Shown here: in pieces, positions 33,645 to 44,786 of the stretch
Layout of the letters: each line of letters starts with the position of its first letter
Numbering within the stretch: the stretch's first letter is position 1
Assembly (NCBI GenBank): GCA_937995825.1
Contig: CALKJO010000002.1
Coordinates: 496,001 to 560,000 of the forward strand
Length of the DNA: 64,000 nucleotides
Direction: 5' to 3'
Source of the DNA: an uncultured Anaerolineae bacterium
GTDB taxonomy: Bacteria > Chloroflexota > Anaerolineae > Aggregatilineales > Phototrophicaceae
Program-made: the position numbers and the translations under genes
The notes under the pieces: generated by a model
Database searches by the model: none
What the model saw: the letters and a program-made list of their open reading frames with translations, nothing else
What the model was told of the DNA's origin: nothing

Positions 33645-34822
33645 CGACCGCCCCAATCGCCACCAGAGCCAGCTATGCCGAGCTTGCGCGGCTGTTCATC
33701 CGCCTGAGCCTGACGGCGTTCGGCGGTCCGCCGGCGCACCTGGCGCTGGCGGAGGATGAAGTCGTCCGGCGGCGCGGCTGGCTGACCCGCGAGCAGTTTC
33801 TCGATCTGCTCGCCGCCACCAATCTGATCCCCGGTCCGAATTCGACCGAAACCATGATCCACATCGGCTACACGCAGCGCGGAGTCCCCGGCGCGGTGCT
33901 GGCGGGCGCGTGTTTCATCATCCCCGCCGCGCTGATCTCGCTGACACTGGCGATGATCTACGCCACGACCGGCATGATTCCGGCGATAGGAGCGCTGTTC
34001 TGGGGCTTGCAGCCGGCGATTGTGGCGGTGATCGCGGTCGCCGCGTGGCGGCTGACGCCCTCCGCGCTGAAAAACCGCGAACTGGTGATGCTGTTCGGCG
34101 CAGGCATGGCGATCCTCGCCAACAAATGGCTGCCGGACGCGGCGGTCATCATCGGCGGCGGACTGGTCTACGCGCTCTACCGCGCGCGGCAGGGCGCAGC
34201 GGCGGCGCTGCTGATCCCGCTGGCGCAGATCGCCGTCGAAGTCACGGATCGGGCGGCGGTGTCGGCGCTGGATGTCTTCTGGTATTTTCTGCGCATCGGC
34301 GCGGTGCTGTTCGGCAGCGGCTATGTCCTGTTCGCATATATTCATCAGGATGTCGTCAGCACGTTCGGCTGGCTGACTCAGCGCCAGCTTCTCGACGCCA
34401 TCGCCATCGGGCAGTTCACGCCGGGTCCGGTGCTGACGACCTCAACCGTGGTCGGCTATCTTGCCGCTGGTGTGCCTGGCGCGCTGGTGGCGACGGTCGG
34501 GATTTTTCTGCCGTCATTTGTGCTGGTGCTGATCACCGCGCCGTATATCCCGCGAATGCGCCAGAGCCGCTTTCTGAGCGCCTTTCTGGACGGCGCCAAC
34601 GCCGTTGTCGTCGCCGCCATCGCCGCCACCCTGATCGATCTGGGGCGCGCCGCCCTCCAGCCGCTCCCCCATGCGCCGGACAACCTGGCGGGCGTCAGCC
34701 TGCTGGCGGCGGCGTTGATCGCGCTGGCGCTGATCGCTTTAGTGCGCTTGCGCATCAACACGACTTGGGTGCTGCTCGCCTGCGGAGGGATTGGGGTGGT
34801 GTTTGGAAGCTTATTGGGATAA
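33641..34822 (+). CDS. chrA: Chromate transporter family protein (ChrA-like, two-domain)
   Basis: 393 residues; ATGA overlap with the translin gene. Two homologous CHR halves, each with the motif FxxxSxxAFGGPxAHL at the N-terminus (LFIRLSLTAFGGPPAHLAL) and GPNSTE / GPVLTTSTVVGY in the first and second half. About ten hydrophobic helices. Founding members export chromate; many homologues have other or unknown anion substrates. Being third in a coupled operon with a chelatase and translin suggests a role outside chromate resistance, for example sulfate- or oxyanion-related, but this is speculative. Confidence 0.9.
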   Translation: MTTAPIATRASYAELARLFIRLSLTAFGGPPAHLALAEDEVVRRRGWLTREQFLDLLAATNLIPGPNSTETMIHIGYTQRGVPGAVLAGACFIIPAALISLTLAMIYATTGMIPAIGALFWGLQPAIVAVIAVAAWRLTPSALKNRELVMLFGAGMAILANKWLPDAAVIIGGGLVYALYRARQGAAAALLIPLAQIAVEVTDRAAVSALDVFWYFLRIGAVLFGSGYVLFAYIHQDVVSTFGWLTQRQLLDAIAIGQFTPGPVLTTSTVVGYLAAGVPGALVATVGIFLPSFVLVLITAPYIPRMRQSRFLSAFLDGANAVVVAAIAATLIDLGRAALQPLPHAPDNLAGVSLLAAALIALALIALVRLRINTTWVLLACGGIGVVFGSLLG

Positions 34823-34832
34823 AACTGTAATC

Positions 34833-35621
34833 ATGACTCACCCACTCACCATTATCCCGGTGCAGGCGCCCGTCCGACGGGCGGCGTTCGACCTGCATGA
34901 AACCCTGTTTGCTGCGCTCGCCGCCGCTGAGCAGACGCTTCAGACCGGCGATGTGCTGGCGGTCAGCAGCAAATACGCCGCGATTGCCGAGGGGCGCATC
35001 GTGCGGCTGGACGACGTGGAAGTCAGCGCCGAAGCCGAGGCACTCGCCCGCCGCTACCGCATGAATCCGCGCCTGGCGCAGGTGGTGCTGTCGCACGCCG
35101 ATCATGTCTTCGGCGGCATCCCCGGCTTCCTGCTGACGCACAAGGACGGCATCGTGTCCCCGAATGCCGGCGTCGACCGCTCCAACATCCCGGCGGGGCT
35201 GGCGGTGCTGTTCCCCGCCGACCCGTATGCCACTGCCGCCCGTATCCGCGCCGCCGTCCGGCAGCGGCTCGACGCCGATGTCGGCGTGATCCTGACTGAT
35301 AGCTGGCTCATGCCCGGCAGACTCGGCACGACCGGAGTCGCGCTGGCGACGGCGGGCTTCAACCCTGTGCAGGATGAGCGCGGCAAGCTCGATTTATTCG
35401 GCAATCCGATGATGGTGACGCGGCGCGGCATCGCCGATACGATCTGCGCCGCCGCGCAGTTGGTCATGGGCGAGCGCGATGAAGCCATGCCTTTCGCCAT
35501 CGTGCGCGGCGCGGACATCACCCTGACCGACGACCCGATTACGGTCGATCAGGTCGCCATTGACTGGCATGAATGCATCTACATCCAATCCTTGACCGAT
35601 GGTTTGTTAAAGGACGCATAG
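34833..35621 (+). CDS. cofE: Coenzyme F420-0:L-glutamate ligase (CofE)
   Basis: 262 residues from ATG 34833. CofE landmarks: GDVLAVSSKYAAIAEGRIV near the N-terminus, GFLLTHKDGIVSPNAGVDRS (family T(R/K)HG..vxaaaGID(E/D)SN), PADPYATAARIRAAVRQRL, GVILTDSWLMPGRLGTTGVA and the AAQLVMGE element. It adds L-glutamates to F420-0 in a GTP-dependent way, so the cell probably makes the deazaflavin F420; other cof genes are outside the window. No ribosome site is seen; the mRNA may be short-leadered. One base separates its stop from the next ATG. Confidence 0.92.
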   Translation: MTHPLTIIPVQAPVRRAAFDLHETLFAALAAAEQTLQTGDVLAVSSKYAAIAEGRIVRLDDVEVSAEAEALARRYRMNPRLAQVVLSHADHVFGGIPGFLLTHKDGIVSPNAGVDRSNIPAGLAVLFPADPYATAARIRAAVRQRLDADVGVILTDSWLMPGRLGTTGVALATAGFNPVQDERGKLDLFGNPMMVTRRGIADTICAAAQLVMGERDEAMPFAIVRGADITLTDDPITVDQVAIDWHECIYIQSLTDGLLKDA

Positions 35622-37577
<1,956 letters not shown>

Positions 37578-37600
37578 ACTAGCGCGCAGCGCACAAGAAC

Positions 37601-37630
37601 AAGTCCCCGCTCCATCTGAAGCGGGGACTT
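37601..37630. terminator. Perfect hairpin between convergent genes
   Basis: AAGTCCCCGCT (37601-37611), eight-base loop, AGCGGGGACTT (37620-37630). An eleven-base perfect stem; lies between the S41-like gene and mutS2, which end 87 bases apart. Confidence 0.75.
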
Positions 37631-37664
37631 GCCGAATGCCAGGCTTTTGAATGCGGCGGCGCGG

Positions 37665-40052
37665 TCATGCCCCGCTCAGATAGATGATCGTCACGCCTTC
37701 GCCGCCTTCTTTCGGCGAGGCGGTGATCGCCTTGCTGACCAGCGGATGCTCGCGCACGCGCTCCATGACGGCTTTACGCAGCGCGCCCGTGCCTTTGCCG
37801 TGAATGATGCGCGCAAATGGCAGCCGCGCCAGATGCGCCGCATCGATGTAGTCATCCAGCCGCTCAACCGCCTCCTCAACCCGCAGCCCGCGCAGATCGA
37901 GTTCCAAGCCCGGCGACTCGGCTTTCGGCGCGGTGATCGTCCGCTCCTCGGCATAGGCGGAGGCACGCCGCCGTTTGGCGACCTCGCGCTCGCCCCGCGA
38001 TGGCTTTTTCAGATCGCGCAGCTTGGCGCGGATGCGGATCGTCCCCAACTGCACCGACGCTTCATCGCGCTCCAGCTCGGTGACAATCCCTTCGGCTTTG
38101 AGCGTCTCCAGCCAGACGGCATCGCCCAGCCTCGGCGTCCAAGTTTCCGTCTCCGGCATCGTCACCGCGTTGACCACCGGCGTTTTGATCGAGTCCTCCA
38201 GCTTGTTGGAGGCTTCCTGCACCGTTTGCAGCATCTCCAACGGCAGCGCCGCCTCGCGCAAATCGGCGCGCAGGCGCTTCAGTTCCTTGCGGAATGCCTC
38301 CAGCTCGGCTTCCATGCTGCGGCGCGCGCCGGAGATGATGTTGCGGCGCTCATCCTCAATCGCGCTCAGCTGGGCGGTCAGCTCCGCCTTTTCGCGCTCG
38401 ATGTCCTCGCGCATGGCGGTGATCAGCGCCTGCTGACGGCGGATGTCCTCGCGCGTCCGATGGATTTCGTCGAGCAGATCGTCGGCGATCAGGTCTTCAG
38501 TAGCGACCATCGTTTTCGCGTCCTCGATGATCTCTGCGTCCAGACCGAGCCGCCTGGCAATCGCTAGGGCATTGGAGCGCCCGGGCAGCCCGACGATCAG
38601 CCGATAGGTCGGCGCGAGCGTCTCCAAATCAAATTCCACGCTGGCATTGCGCACGCCGGGCGTCTCGACGCTGTAAACTTTGAGTTCGGGATGATGGGTC
38701 GTGACCATCGTCGTGACGCGCCGTTTGAGCAGATGCGACAGGATCGCCCGCGCCAGCGCCGATCCTTCGGTCGGGTCAGTCCCCGCGCCCAGTTCGTCGA
38801 GCAGCACCAGCGAGCGCTCATCGCATTCGCGCAGAATCTGAATCGTGTTGGTCATGTGCGATGAAAAGGTTGAAAGCGACTGCTCGATGCTCTGCTCATC
38901 GCCAATGTCGGCGTAGATGCCCTTGAAAACGGACAGCTTCGCCTCATCGACCGGCAGATGCAGCCCGCACTGCGCCATCAGGCACATCAGCCCAACGGTT
39001 TTGAGCGAAACCGTCTTGCCGCCGGTGTTGGGACCGGTCACCACCAGCACCCATGTATCGTCGTCAAATTCGACATCAATCGGCACGATATTGCCCCGCA
39101 GCAGCGGATGCCGCGCCCCGATCAGCCGGATCGTGCTGCCCGGATGCGCCCCGCGCGGACGGAAATCCAGCAGCGTCGGCTCTGCGGCTTTGAGCGCCTC
39201 GGCATAGCGCGCCTTCGCCAGCACCAGATCGAAATACGCCAGGACTTCCACCGTCCGCACAATCGCCTCGGACTCCTGCCCGATCTGCAGGGTGAGAGCG
39301 GACAAGATGCGGCGAATCTCTTTTTCCTCATCCAACTGCAGCTCGCGCCAGCGGTTGTTCAGTTCCAGCGTGTCCAGCGGCTCGATGAACAGCGTCGCCC
39401 CACTGGAAGACGAATCATGCACCACGCCGGGAATCTTCCCCTTATGATCCGCCTTCAGCGGGATGACATAGCGCCCATTGCGCATGGTCACCAGCGCTTC
39501 CTGCAACAGCGGCTGATTCTGCGGCGCGCTGACGATCTTTTGCAGCTTGCTCTGCAGCCGGTCGAACGCCAGCTTGAGATCGCGCCGGATGATCGCAAGC
39601 TGCGGGCTGGCGCTGTCCTTAATGGCGGCGTTTTCATCCAGCACGCGCCCGATCTCATCCTGAATATCGGGGCATTCCTCCGCCTCGTTGAGCAGCTCCG
39701 CCATCAGCGGATACTGTCCTTTCATCCGCCCGACGGTGCGCTTGAGCGTCATGGCGCGGCGCAGCGTGCTGCGAATATCCAGCAGCACCGACGGCTCGAT
39801 GAGAAGGCCGCGCGTCGCTCCCATCGCTGCATCGCGGACATCGCGCGCCCCGCCCAGTGAGACATTGACCTGATTGGCGAACATCGCCCGCGCTTCGGCG
39901 GTCTCGCGCTGCCAGAGGCGCGCTTCATCAAGGCTGGTGGACGGCTGAAGCTCGCGCGCCAGCTCCGCCCCCGCTGAAAAATCGGTGTGTTTCGCCAGTT
40001 GATCGAGAATTTTGTGCAGTTCGAGTACCTGAATCGCTTTTTCGCTGATCAT
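37665..40052 (-). CDS. mutS2: MutS2 endonuclease
   Basis: 795 residues, full length for the family. Helical core with RNGRYVIPLKADHKGKIPGV and HDSSSSGATLFIEP; ATPase Walker A TGPNTGGKT (339-347), STFSSHM, LVLLDELGAGTDPTEGSALA (Walker B/ABC signature region) and VTTHHPELK. A coiled coil (about 540-620), a KOW-like linker and C-terminal Smr nuclease domain from residue 716 with LDLRG and HGKGTGALR (751-759). It rescues collided ribosomes and suppresses homologous recombination in other bacteria rather than doing mismatch repair. Solitary, convergent with the S41 gene. Confidence 0.97.
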   Translation of the reverse strand: MISEKAIQVLELHKILDQLAKHTDFSAGAELARELQPSTSLDEARLWQRETAEARAMFANQVNVSLGGARDVRDAAMGATRGLLIEPSVLLDIRSTLRRAMTLKRTVGRMKGQYPLMAELLNEAEECPDIQDEIGRVLDENAAIKDSASPQLAIIRRDLKLAFDRLQSKLQKIVSAPQNQPLLQEALVTMRNGRYVIPLKADHKGKIPGVVHDSSSSGATLFIEPLDTLELNNRWRELQLDEEKEIRRILSALTLQIGQESEAIVRTVEVLAYFDLVLAKARYAEALKAAEPTLLDFRPRGAHPGSTIRLIGARHPLLRGNIVPIDVEFDDDTWVLVVTGPNTGGKTVSLKTVGLMCLMAQCGLHLPVDEAKLSVFKGIYADIGDEQSIEQSLSTFSSHMTNTIQILRECDERSLVLLDELGAGTDPTEGSALARAILSHLLKRRVTTMVTTHHPELKVYSVETPGVRNASVEFDLETLAPTYRLIVGLPGRSNALAIARRLGLDAEIIEDAKTMVATEDLIADDLLDEIHRTREDIRRQQALITAMREDIEREKAELTAQLSAIEDERRNIISGARRSMEAELEAFRKELKRLRADLREAALPLEMLQTVQEASNKLEDSIKTPVVNAVTMPETETWTPRLGDAVWLETLKAEGIVTELERDEASVQLGTIRIRAKLRDLKKPSRGEREVAKRRRASAYAEERTITAPKAESPGLELDLRGLRVEEAVERLDDYIDAAHLARLPFARIIHGKGTGALRKAVMERVREHPLVSKAITASPKEGGEGVTIIYLSGA

Positions 40053-40214
40053 TGGGAGGGCTTTTTCGTCTGCTCGGTCAGCTGCGTTAGACCATAAACG
40101 CTCGGATTGAACAGCGGGCTGTATGTCCGCTGAATATCGGATGAGAACCGGCTGCTGCGATTACTATCATCTCTGCTGGACAGCCACATGAGAACGCGCA
40201 GAGTCTTTGCCCGT

Positions 40215-40451
40215 TCAGTCTTGCCCCGACGACTCGCGCTGCATCGGCGGACACAACACATCCGCATACGAACAGAAAACGCAGCAGTCCCCCGCTAGCG
40301 GACGCGAGACCGCCTGGCATGACGAACACTGGTACAGGAATTGGCACGCATCCTCCGGCATCGTCAGCGCCTCCTGAAACCCACACACCGGGCAGGTGAT
40401 CGCTGCGGTCAAAATCGGCTCGAAATCTAACACTTGTTCTCCATCCCTCAT
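40215..40451 (-). CDS. Small zinc-binding protein with GDCCVFCSYxxxxCPP motif
   Basis: Up to 78 residues; GTG 40433, with GGAG five bases upstream, is as likely a start as ATG 40451. The CPVCGFQEALTMPEDACQFL / YQCSSC arrangement and the rare GDCCVFCSYADVLCPP motif place it in a widespread uncharacterised family of small cysteine-rich proteins often linked to mercury or metal-resistance loci. It probably binds one or two zinc ions. It lies alone between mutS2 and hemH, reading away from hemH. Confidence 0.85.
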   Translation of the reverse strand: MRDGEQVLDFEPILTAAITCPVCGFQEALTMPEDACQFLYQCSSCQAVSRPLAGDCCVFCSYADVLCPPMQRESSGQD

Positions 40452-40491
40452 GACGTTAATCCACTAAAATCTTATAAAAATCATGGACAAA

Positions 40492-40521
40492 TTTAGATTT
40501 TAGCAGATTTTTGGATATAAT
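40492..40521 (+). promoter_or_regulatory. Candidate sigma70-type promoter of hemH
   Basis: TTTAGA at 40492-40497 and a perfect TATAAT at 40516-40521, spacing 18, in an AT-rich patch 42 bases before the hemH ATG. Confidence 0.6.
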
Positions 40522-40562
40522 TTAGGCAAATATCGACGCCGTTTCCAGTTTTAAGGATCATC

Positions 40563-41627
40563 ATGCACCATCATATCATAATCGGTGTGCTGATCGCGCA
40601 GCTCGGCACGCCAGATGCCCCCACCGCGCGCGCCCTGCGCCCCTATCTGCGTCAGTTCCTCTCCGACATGCGCGTCATCGATTATCCGCCCTTCATCTGG
40701 CAGCCGATCCTGCGCGGGATCATCCTTAATACCCGCCCTCGACGCTCGGCGCGCCTCTACCGGCGCATCTGGCTGGAGGGAGGATCACCGCTGCTGGTCT
40801 ATTCAGAGCAGCTCGTCGATGGCGTGCAGGCGCTCCTCGGTGGCGGATTCCGCGTCCGCCTCGGAATGCGCTATGGCAGCCCTGGCATCCAGGGCGCAAT
40901 GGCAGCCTTCGAAGCCGACGGCATCGACCGCATCATCGTCATGCCGATGTTCCCGCAGTTCTCTTCGACCACCACCGCCTCGATCTACGACGCTGTTTAT
41001 CACGCTGCCGCCGGACGGCGCTGCCCGCTGTTCCATGAGCGCAAGCGCGCCGTGCCGACGCTGCGCTTCATCGAGCCATATTACGATCATCCCGCCTACA
41101 TCGCCGCCATGCGCGATCACCTCCGCGCCCACCTCGCCGATCTGGACGCGCCGCCGGATAAATTCATCCTCACCTTTCACGGCATCCCCAATCGCTACAT
41201 CAAAACCGGCGACCCCTACCGCGCGCAGTGCGAGCGCACCGCCGCGCTGCTGGCGGAGGCAATGGGCTGGCGCGCTGACGACTGGCTGATCTGCTTTCAA
41301 TCCCGCTTCGGACCCGAAAAGTGGCTCGAACCCTATACCGATCAGACCCTCGAAGGGCTTGCACAACACGGCGTCCGGCGTCCGCTGGTGTTTTCGCCCG
41401 GATTCGTCACCGACTGCCTGGAGACCCTCGATGAACTCGGCAACGAAGGGCGCGACCAGTTCGCGGAGGGCGGCGGCGATCCCGCCAGCTATCATCTCGC
41501 GCCCTGCCTGAACGCCTTCCCAGGGTGGATCGAGGCAGTGGCGGGGCTGGTTCAAGCCACCGCCGGCGGCTGGCTGCCGGAGGAAGTCCGCCAGGCGAGC
41601 TATGAGGCGGTGAGGGATGAGAGATGA
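40563..41627 (+). CDS. hemH: Ferrochelatase
   Basis: 354 residues, AAGGA upstream. Motifs: AQLGTPDAPTARALRPYLRQ, SRRxRxxYxxIWLEGGSPLL, MRYGSPGIQGA, MFPQFSSTTTAS, catalytic His in FILTFHGIPNRY, CFQSRFGPEKWLEPYTDQTL, and FSPGFVTDCLETLDEL. It inserts ferrous iron into a porphyrin at the end of heme (or coproheme) synthesis; FHGIP and length fit the protoporphyrin-type bacterial enzyme. The last residues (VRDER) are encoded by the left arm of a GGGATGAG repeat, showing the repeat extended or replaced the 3' end. No other heme genes are adjacent. Confidence 0.97.
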   Translation: MHHHIIIGVLIAQLGTPDAPTARALRPYLRQFLSDMRVIDYPPFIWQPILRGIILNTRPRRSARLYRRIWLEGGSPLLVYSEQLVDGVQALLGGGFRVRLGMRYGSPGIQGAMAAFEADGIDRIIVMPMFPQFSSTTTASIYDAVYHAAAGRRCPLFHERKRAVPTLRFIEPYYDHPAYIAAMRDHLRAHLADLDAPPDKFILTFHGIPNRYIKTGDPYRAQCERTAALLAEAMGWRADDWLICFQSRFGPEKWLEPYTDQTLEGLAQHGVRRPLVFSPGFVTDCLETLDELGNEGRDQFAEGGGDPASYHLAPCLNAFPGWIEAVAGLVQATAGGWLPEEVRQASYEAVRDER

Positions 41628-41651
41628 GAAAAGACGGTTTTTACTCATCCC
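41614..41651 (+). terminator. GGGATGAG-family hairpin overlapping the hemH stop
   Basis: GGGATGAG (41614-41621) and CTCATCCC (41644-41651) with GTTTTT in the loop. The left arm codes the last hemH residues and stop. Confidence 0.65.
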
Positions 41652-41755
41652 TTTCGACTCATCGTGCATCACTTCCCTTCTGAAAAGGGCATCCGCCGCC
41701 GTTTTGCGCTACAATCGGAGAATAAATTCGATTTGATCCGATGGAATTAACGATC

Positions 41756-43108
41756 ATGGCAAGCATCCAGTTGATCACCGAAGTCCCCGGTCCGAAAAGT
41801 CAGGCATTGGCGGCGCGCCGCGAAGCCGCCACCCCGCGCGGCGCGGCGAAGGTTAGCGCGATTGCTGTCGAGCGCGCTGAGGGCGCGGTCGTCACCGACG
41901 CAGATGGCAACCGCCTGCTCGATTTCGCCGGCGGCATCGGCGTGCTGGCGGTCGGTCACTGCCCGCCCAACGTCGTCGCTGCCGTCCGTGACCAGGCGGA
42001 GAAGCTGATCCATTTCTGCGCCATCATGGGGACGTATGAGCCGTATGTCCAAGTCGCGGAGCTGCTCAACGAAGTCACGCCCGGGCATTTCCCCAAGAAA
42101 ACTGTGCTGCTCAACAGCGGCTCGGAAGCCAACGAAACGGCGATCAAAGTTGCCCGCAGCTACACCGGGCGCGACGCCGTGATCGTCTTTGAGGGCGCCT
42201 ATCATGGGCGCACCAACCTGACGCTCGCCATGACCAGCAAATACGGCTTGTTCAAGAAGGGCTTCGGTCCGTTTGCGCCGGAGATTTACCGCGTGCCGTT
42301 TCCGTATGTCTACCGCCGTCCGGCGGGCATGGACGAGGACGCCTACGTCGATCTGTGCGTGCGGATGCTCGACAACGCCCTGATCGCCCAGGTCGATCCG
42401 TCGGCGGTGGCGGCGATTGTCATCGAGCCGGTGCAGGGTGAAGGCGGTTTCCTGCCGACTCCGCCGCGCTTTCTGCAGCGCATCCGCGACATCTGCGATC
42501 AGCATGGCATCGTCATGGTGGCGGATGAAGTCCAGTGCGGCTTTGGACGCACGGGTCGGCTGTTTGCGGTCGAGCATTACGACATCGTCCCCGATCTGAT
42601 CGTGACGGCGAAATCGCTGGCGGCGGGGATGCCGCTGGCGGCGGTGACCGGGCGCGCGGAGATGATGGACGCGCCGCATCCAGGCGGACTCGGCGGGACG
42701 TATTCCGGCAATCCGCTGGCGTGCGTCGCCGCGATGGAGGCGATCAAGATGATCCGCCAGCCGGAATTTCTCGCCAACGCCGACCGAGTCGGCGCGCGCA
42801 TCCGCCGCCATCTGGAGGCGCTGCAAGCGGATTGCCCGCTAGTGGGCGACGTGCGCGGCTTGGGATCGATGATGGTGATGGAGCTGGTGACCGACCGCGA
42901 GACTAAAATCCCTGCCGCCGCCGAGACGCTTCAGGTGGTGGCGGAGGCGCTCAAACGCGGCGTGATCAGCATTCGCGCCGGCCTATACGCCAACGGCATC
43001 CGCTTTCTGCCGCCGCTGACGATCACCGATGATCAGATCGACGAGGGTATGAGCGCGATGGCGGACGCCGTGCGCGCCGTCGAGGCGGCGCGTCTGGCGC
43101 TGGCATAA
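41756..43108 (+). CDS. Class III aminotransferase, 4-aminobutyrate (GabT)-like
   Basis: 450 residues from ATG 41756; an in-frame ATG at 41741 adds five residues. Fold type I features: DADGNRLLDFAGGIGVLAVG, LLNSGSEANETAIKVARSYT, FEGAYHGRT, IEPVQGEGGF, VADEVQCGFGRTG and the PLP lysine in TAKSLAAGMPLAA, with GGTYSGNPLA. The sequence is closest to the GABA/5-aminovalerate aminotransferase branch. It transfers amino groups from an omega-amine to 2-oxoglutarate. Eight bases separate it from the amidohydrolase gene, suggesting a two-gene operon that could degrade an N-acylated amine. Confidence 0.92.
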   Translation: MASIQLITEVPGPKSQALAARREAATPRGAAKVSAIAVERAEGAVVTDADGNRLLDFAGGIGVLAVGHCPPNVVAAVRDQAEKLIHFCAIMGTYEPYVQVAELLNEVTPGHFPKKTVLLNSGSEANETAIKVARSYTGRDAVIVFEGAYHGRTNLTLAMTSKYGLFKKGFGPFAPEIYRVPFPYVYRRPAGMDEDAYVDLCVRMLDNALIAQVDPSAVAAIVIEPVQGEGGFLPTPPRFLQRIRDICDQHGIVMVADEVQCGFGRTGRLFAVEHYDIVPDLIVTAKSLAAGMPLAAVTGRAEMMDAPHPGGLGGTYSGNPLACVAAMEAIKMIRQPEFLANADRVGARIRRHLEALQADCPLVGDVRGLGSMMVMELVTDRETKIPAAAETLQVVAEALKRGVISIRAGLYANGIRFLPPLTITDDQIDEGMSAMADAVRAVEAARLALA

Positions 43109-43115
43109 GGACGGG

Positions 43116-44705
43116 ATGATGCAGCTTTTTTACAACGGCACGATCTACACCATGAACCCCGCGCAGCCGACCGCCGAAGCCGTGACCGTCAGCAGTAAGG
43201 GGCGGATTCGCAGCGTGGGCGCGTTCGACGCCTTCAAAACGATGACCCCCGGCGCGCGCTACATCGATCTCGAAGGGCGGACGCTGCTCCCCGGCTTCAA
43301 CGATGCCCATGTCCACATCTGGAAGCTCGGCTTGCTGCTGACCGTTCAGGTCGATGCCCGCCGCGCCCATGCGCCGGACATCCCCGCCATCATCCGTCTC
43401 TTTCGGGAGCGCGCCGCGAGCCTGCCCGCCGGGACATGGATTCTGGGGCGCGGCTACAATGAAGCCGAACTCCCCGAACGCCGTCACCCGTCTCGCGCCG
43501 ACCTCGACGCCGCCAGTCCCGATCATCCGATCGCGCTGACGCGCACCTGCGGACATATCATCGCCGTTAATTCGCTGGCGCTGCGCTTGAGCGGGATCGA
43601 CCGCGATACGCCCGATCCCGCCGGCGGAGTCATCGAGCGCGACGAGTCCGGCGAGCCGACCGGGCTGCTGAAGGAGACGGCGATGGGCTTGATCACCCGC
43701 GCCGTCCCGCCGTATGACGACGACACGATGAGCTATGCCATCCGCGCCGCAACCTACCATCAACTGCAGCTCGGCATCACCAGCGCGACCGACCCGCTGC
43801 TGATGCCCGATCACGTCCGCGTCTACCGCCAGCTCGATGAGGACGGCGATCTCGCTGTGCGCGTCAATGGGCTGCCGATCCGCCGTCCCGATGGAGGGAC
43901 GGCGACGCTGCCGCTGCCGGAGATGTTTCGCAGCGACACCCTGCGCATCGACACGGTGAAATTCTTCGCCGACGGCGGCTTGTCCAGCGCGACAGCGGCA
44001 GTTGACGCGCCATATCGCGTCACCGGAGATCGCGGTGTGCTGCGCTTCGAGACCGCCGAACTGACCGAACTGATGTGGGAGGCGCACGATGCCGGCTTCA
44101 GAATCGCGGCGCACGCCATCGGTGAGCGCGCCATCGAGCAGGTGATCGGCATTTATGAGACGCTCCACCGCCGCAAACCCAATACCGGTCTCCGCCATCG
44201 CATCGAGCATCTCGGACTGCCGACGGCGGATCATCTGCGCCGCTGCGCCGCCCTCAACGTGATCGCCGTGCCGCAGACGATCTTTTTGCCCGCGCTCGGC
44301 GCAGCGTTCCGGCGCTATCTGTCCGATGCGGCGCTCAGCCGCGTTTACCCCGTCCGCGCCATGCTCGATGCTGGCTTGACCGTCGCGCTCAGCTCGGATG
44401 CGCCGGTTGTGCCAGATGCTAACCCGCTCATGGGCGTCAAAGCCGCGCTGGATCGGCTGGATCACGCCGGGCAGCCCATCGCGCCCGATCAGGCGATCAG
44501 CGTACAGGAGGCGCTCTATGCTTATACGATGGGCGGCGCGATTGCCAGCGGCGACGCCGACAATCGCGGCAGCCTCGAAGCCGGCAAATGGGCAGATATG
44601 ATCGTGCTGAGCGCCGATCTGTTCACGACTCCGGTTGATCAGTTGGGCGCGATTACAGTCGATCAGACCTATGTCGGCGGGCAGTTGGTTTACGAACGCC
44701 ATTGA
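43116..44705 (+). CDS. YtcJ-like amidohydrolase (amidohydrolase family 3)
   Basis: 529 residues; AAGGACGGG ribosome site. Metal-dependent hydrolase: FNGTIYTMNP start with small beta sandwich, LLPGFNDAHVHIW (HxH metal pair), HGDCGHIIAVNS-like TCGHIIAVNSLALRL, KFFADGGLSSATAAVDAPY, AAHAIGERAIEQVIGIYE, HRIEHLGLP, and SSDAPVVPDANPLMGV, ending with GSLEAGKWADMIVLS. N-substituted formamide deformylase and related enzymes share this architecture; substrate is unknown. Probably cotranscribed with the aminotransferase, so it may release the amine which that enzyme then deaminates. Confidence 0.9.
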   Translation: MMQLFYNGTIYTMNPAQPTAEAVTVSSKGRIRSVGAFDAFKTMTPGARYIDLEGRTLLPGFNDAHVHIWKLGLLLTVQVDARRAHAPDIPAIIRLFRERAASLPAGTWILGRGYNEAELPERRHPSRADLDAASPDHPIALTRTCGHIIAVNSLALRLSGIDRDTPDPAGGVIERDESGEPTGLLKETAMGLITRAVPPYDDDTMSYAIRAATYHQLQLGITSATDPLLMPDHVRVYRQLDEDGDLAVRVNGLPIRRPDGGTATLPLPEMFRSDTLRIDTVKFFADGGLSSATAAVDAPYRVTGDRGVLRFETAELTELMWEAHDAGFRIAAHAIGERAIEQVIGIYETLHRRKPNTGLRHRIEHLGLPTADHLRRCAALNVIAVPQTIFLPALGAAFRRYLSDAALSRVYPVRAMLDAGLTVALSSDAPVVPDANPLMGVKAALDRLDHAGQPIAPDQAISVQEALYAYTMGGAIASGDADNRGSLEAGKWADMIVLSADLFTTPVDQLGAITVDQTYVGGQLVYERH

Positions 44706-44786
44706 CTCGCTGCGTCGGAAAAGGAGTTTGAGACTTCTCCCGGTCTTGTGTAGACTAAAAGTCGCTCGCATATTAACGGGACGCGC

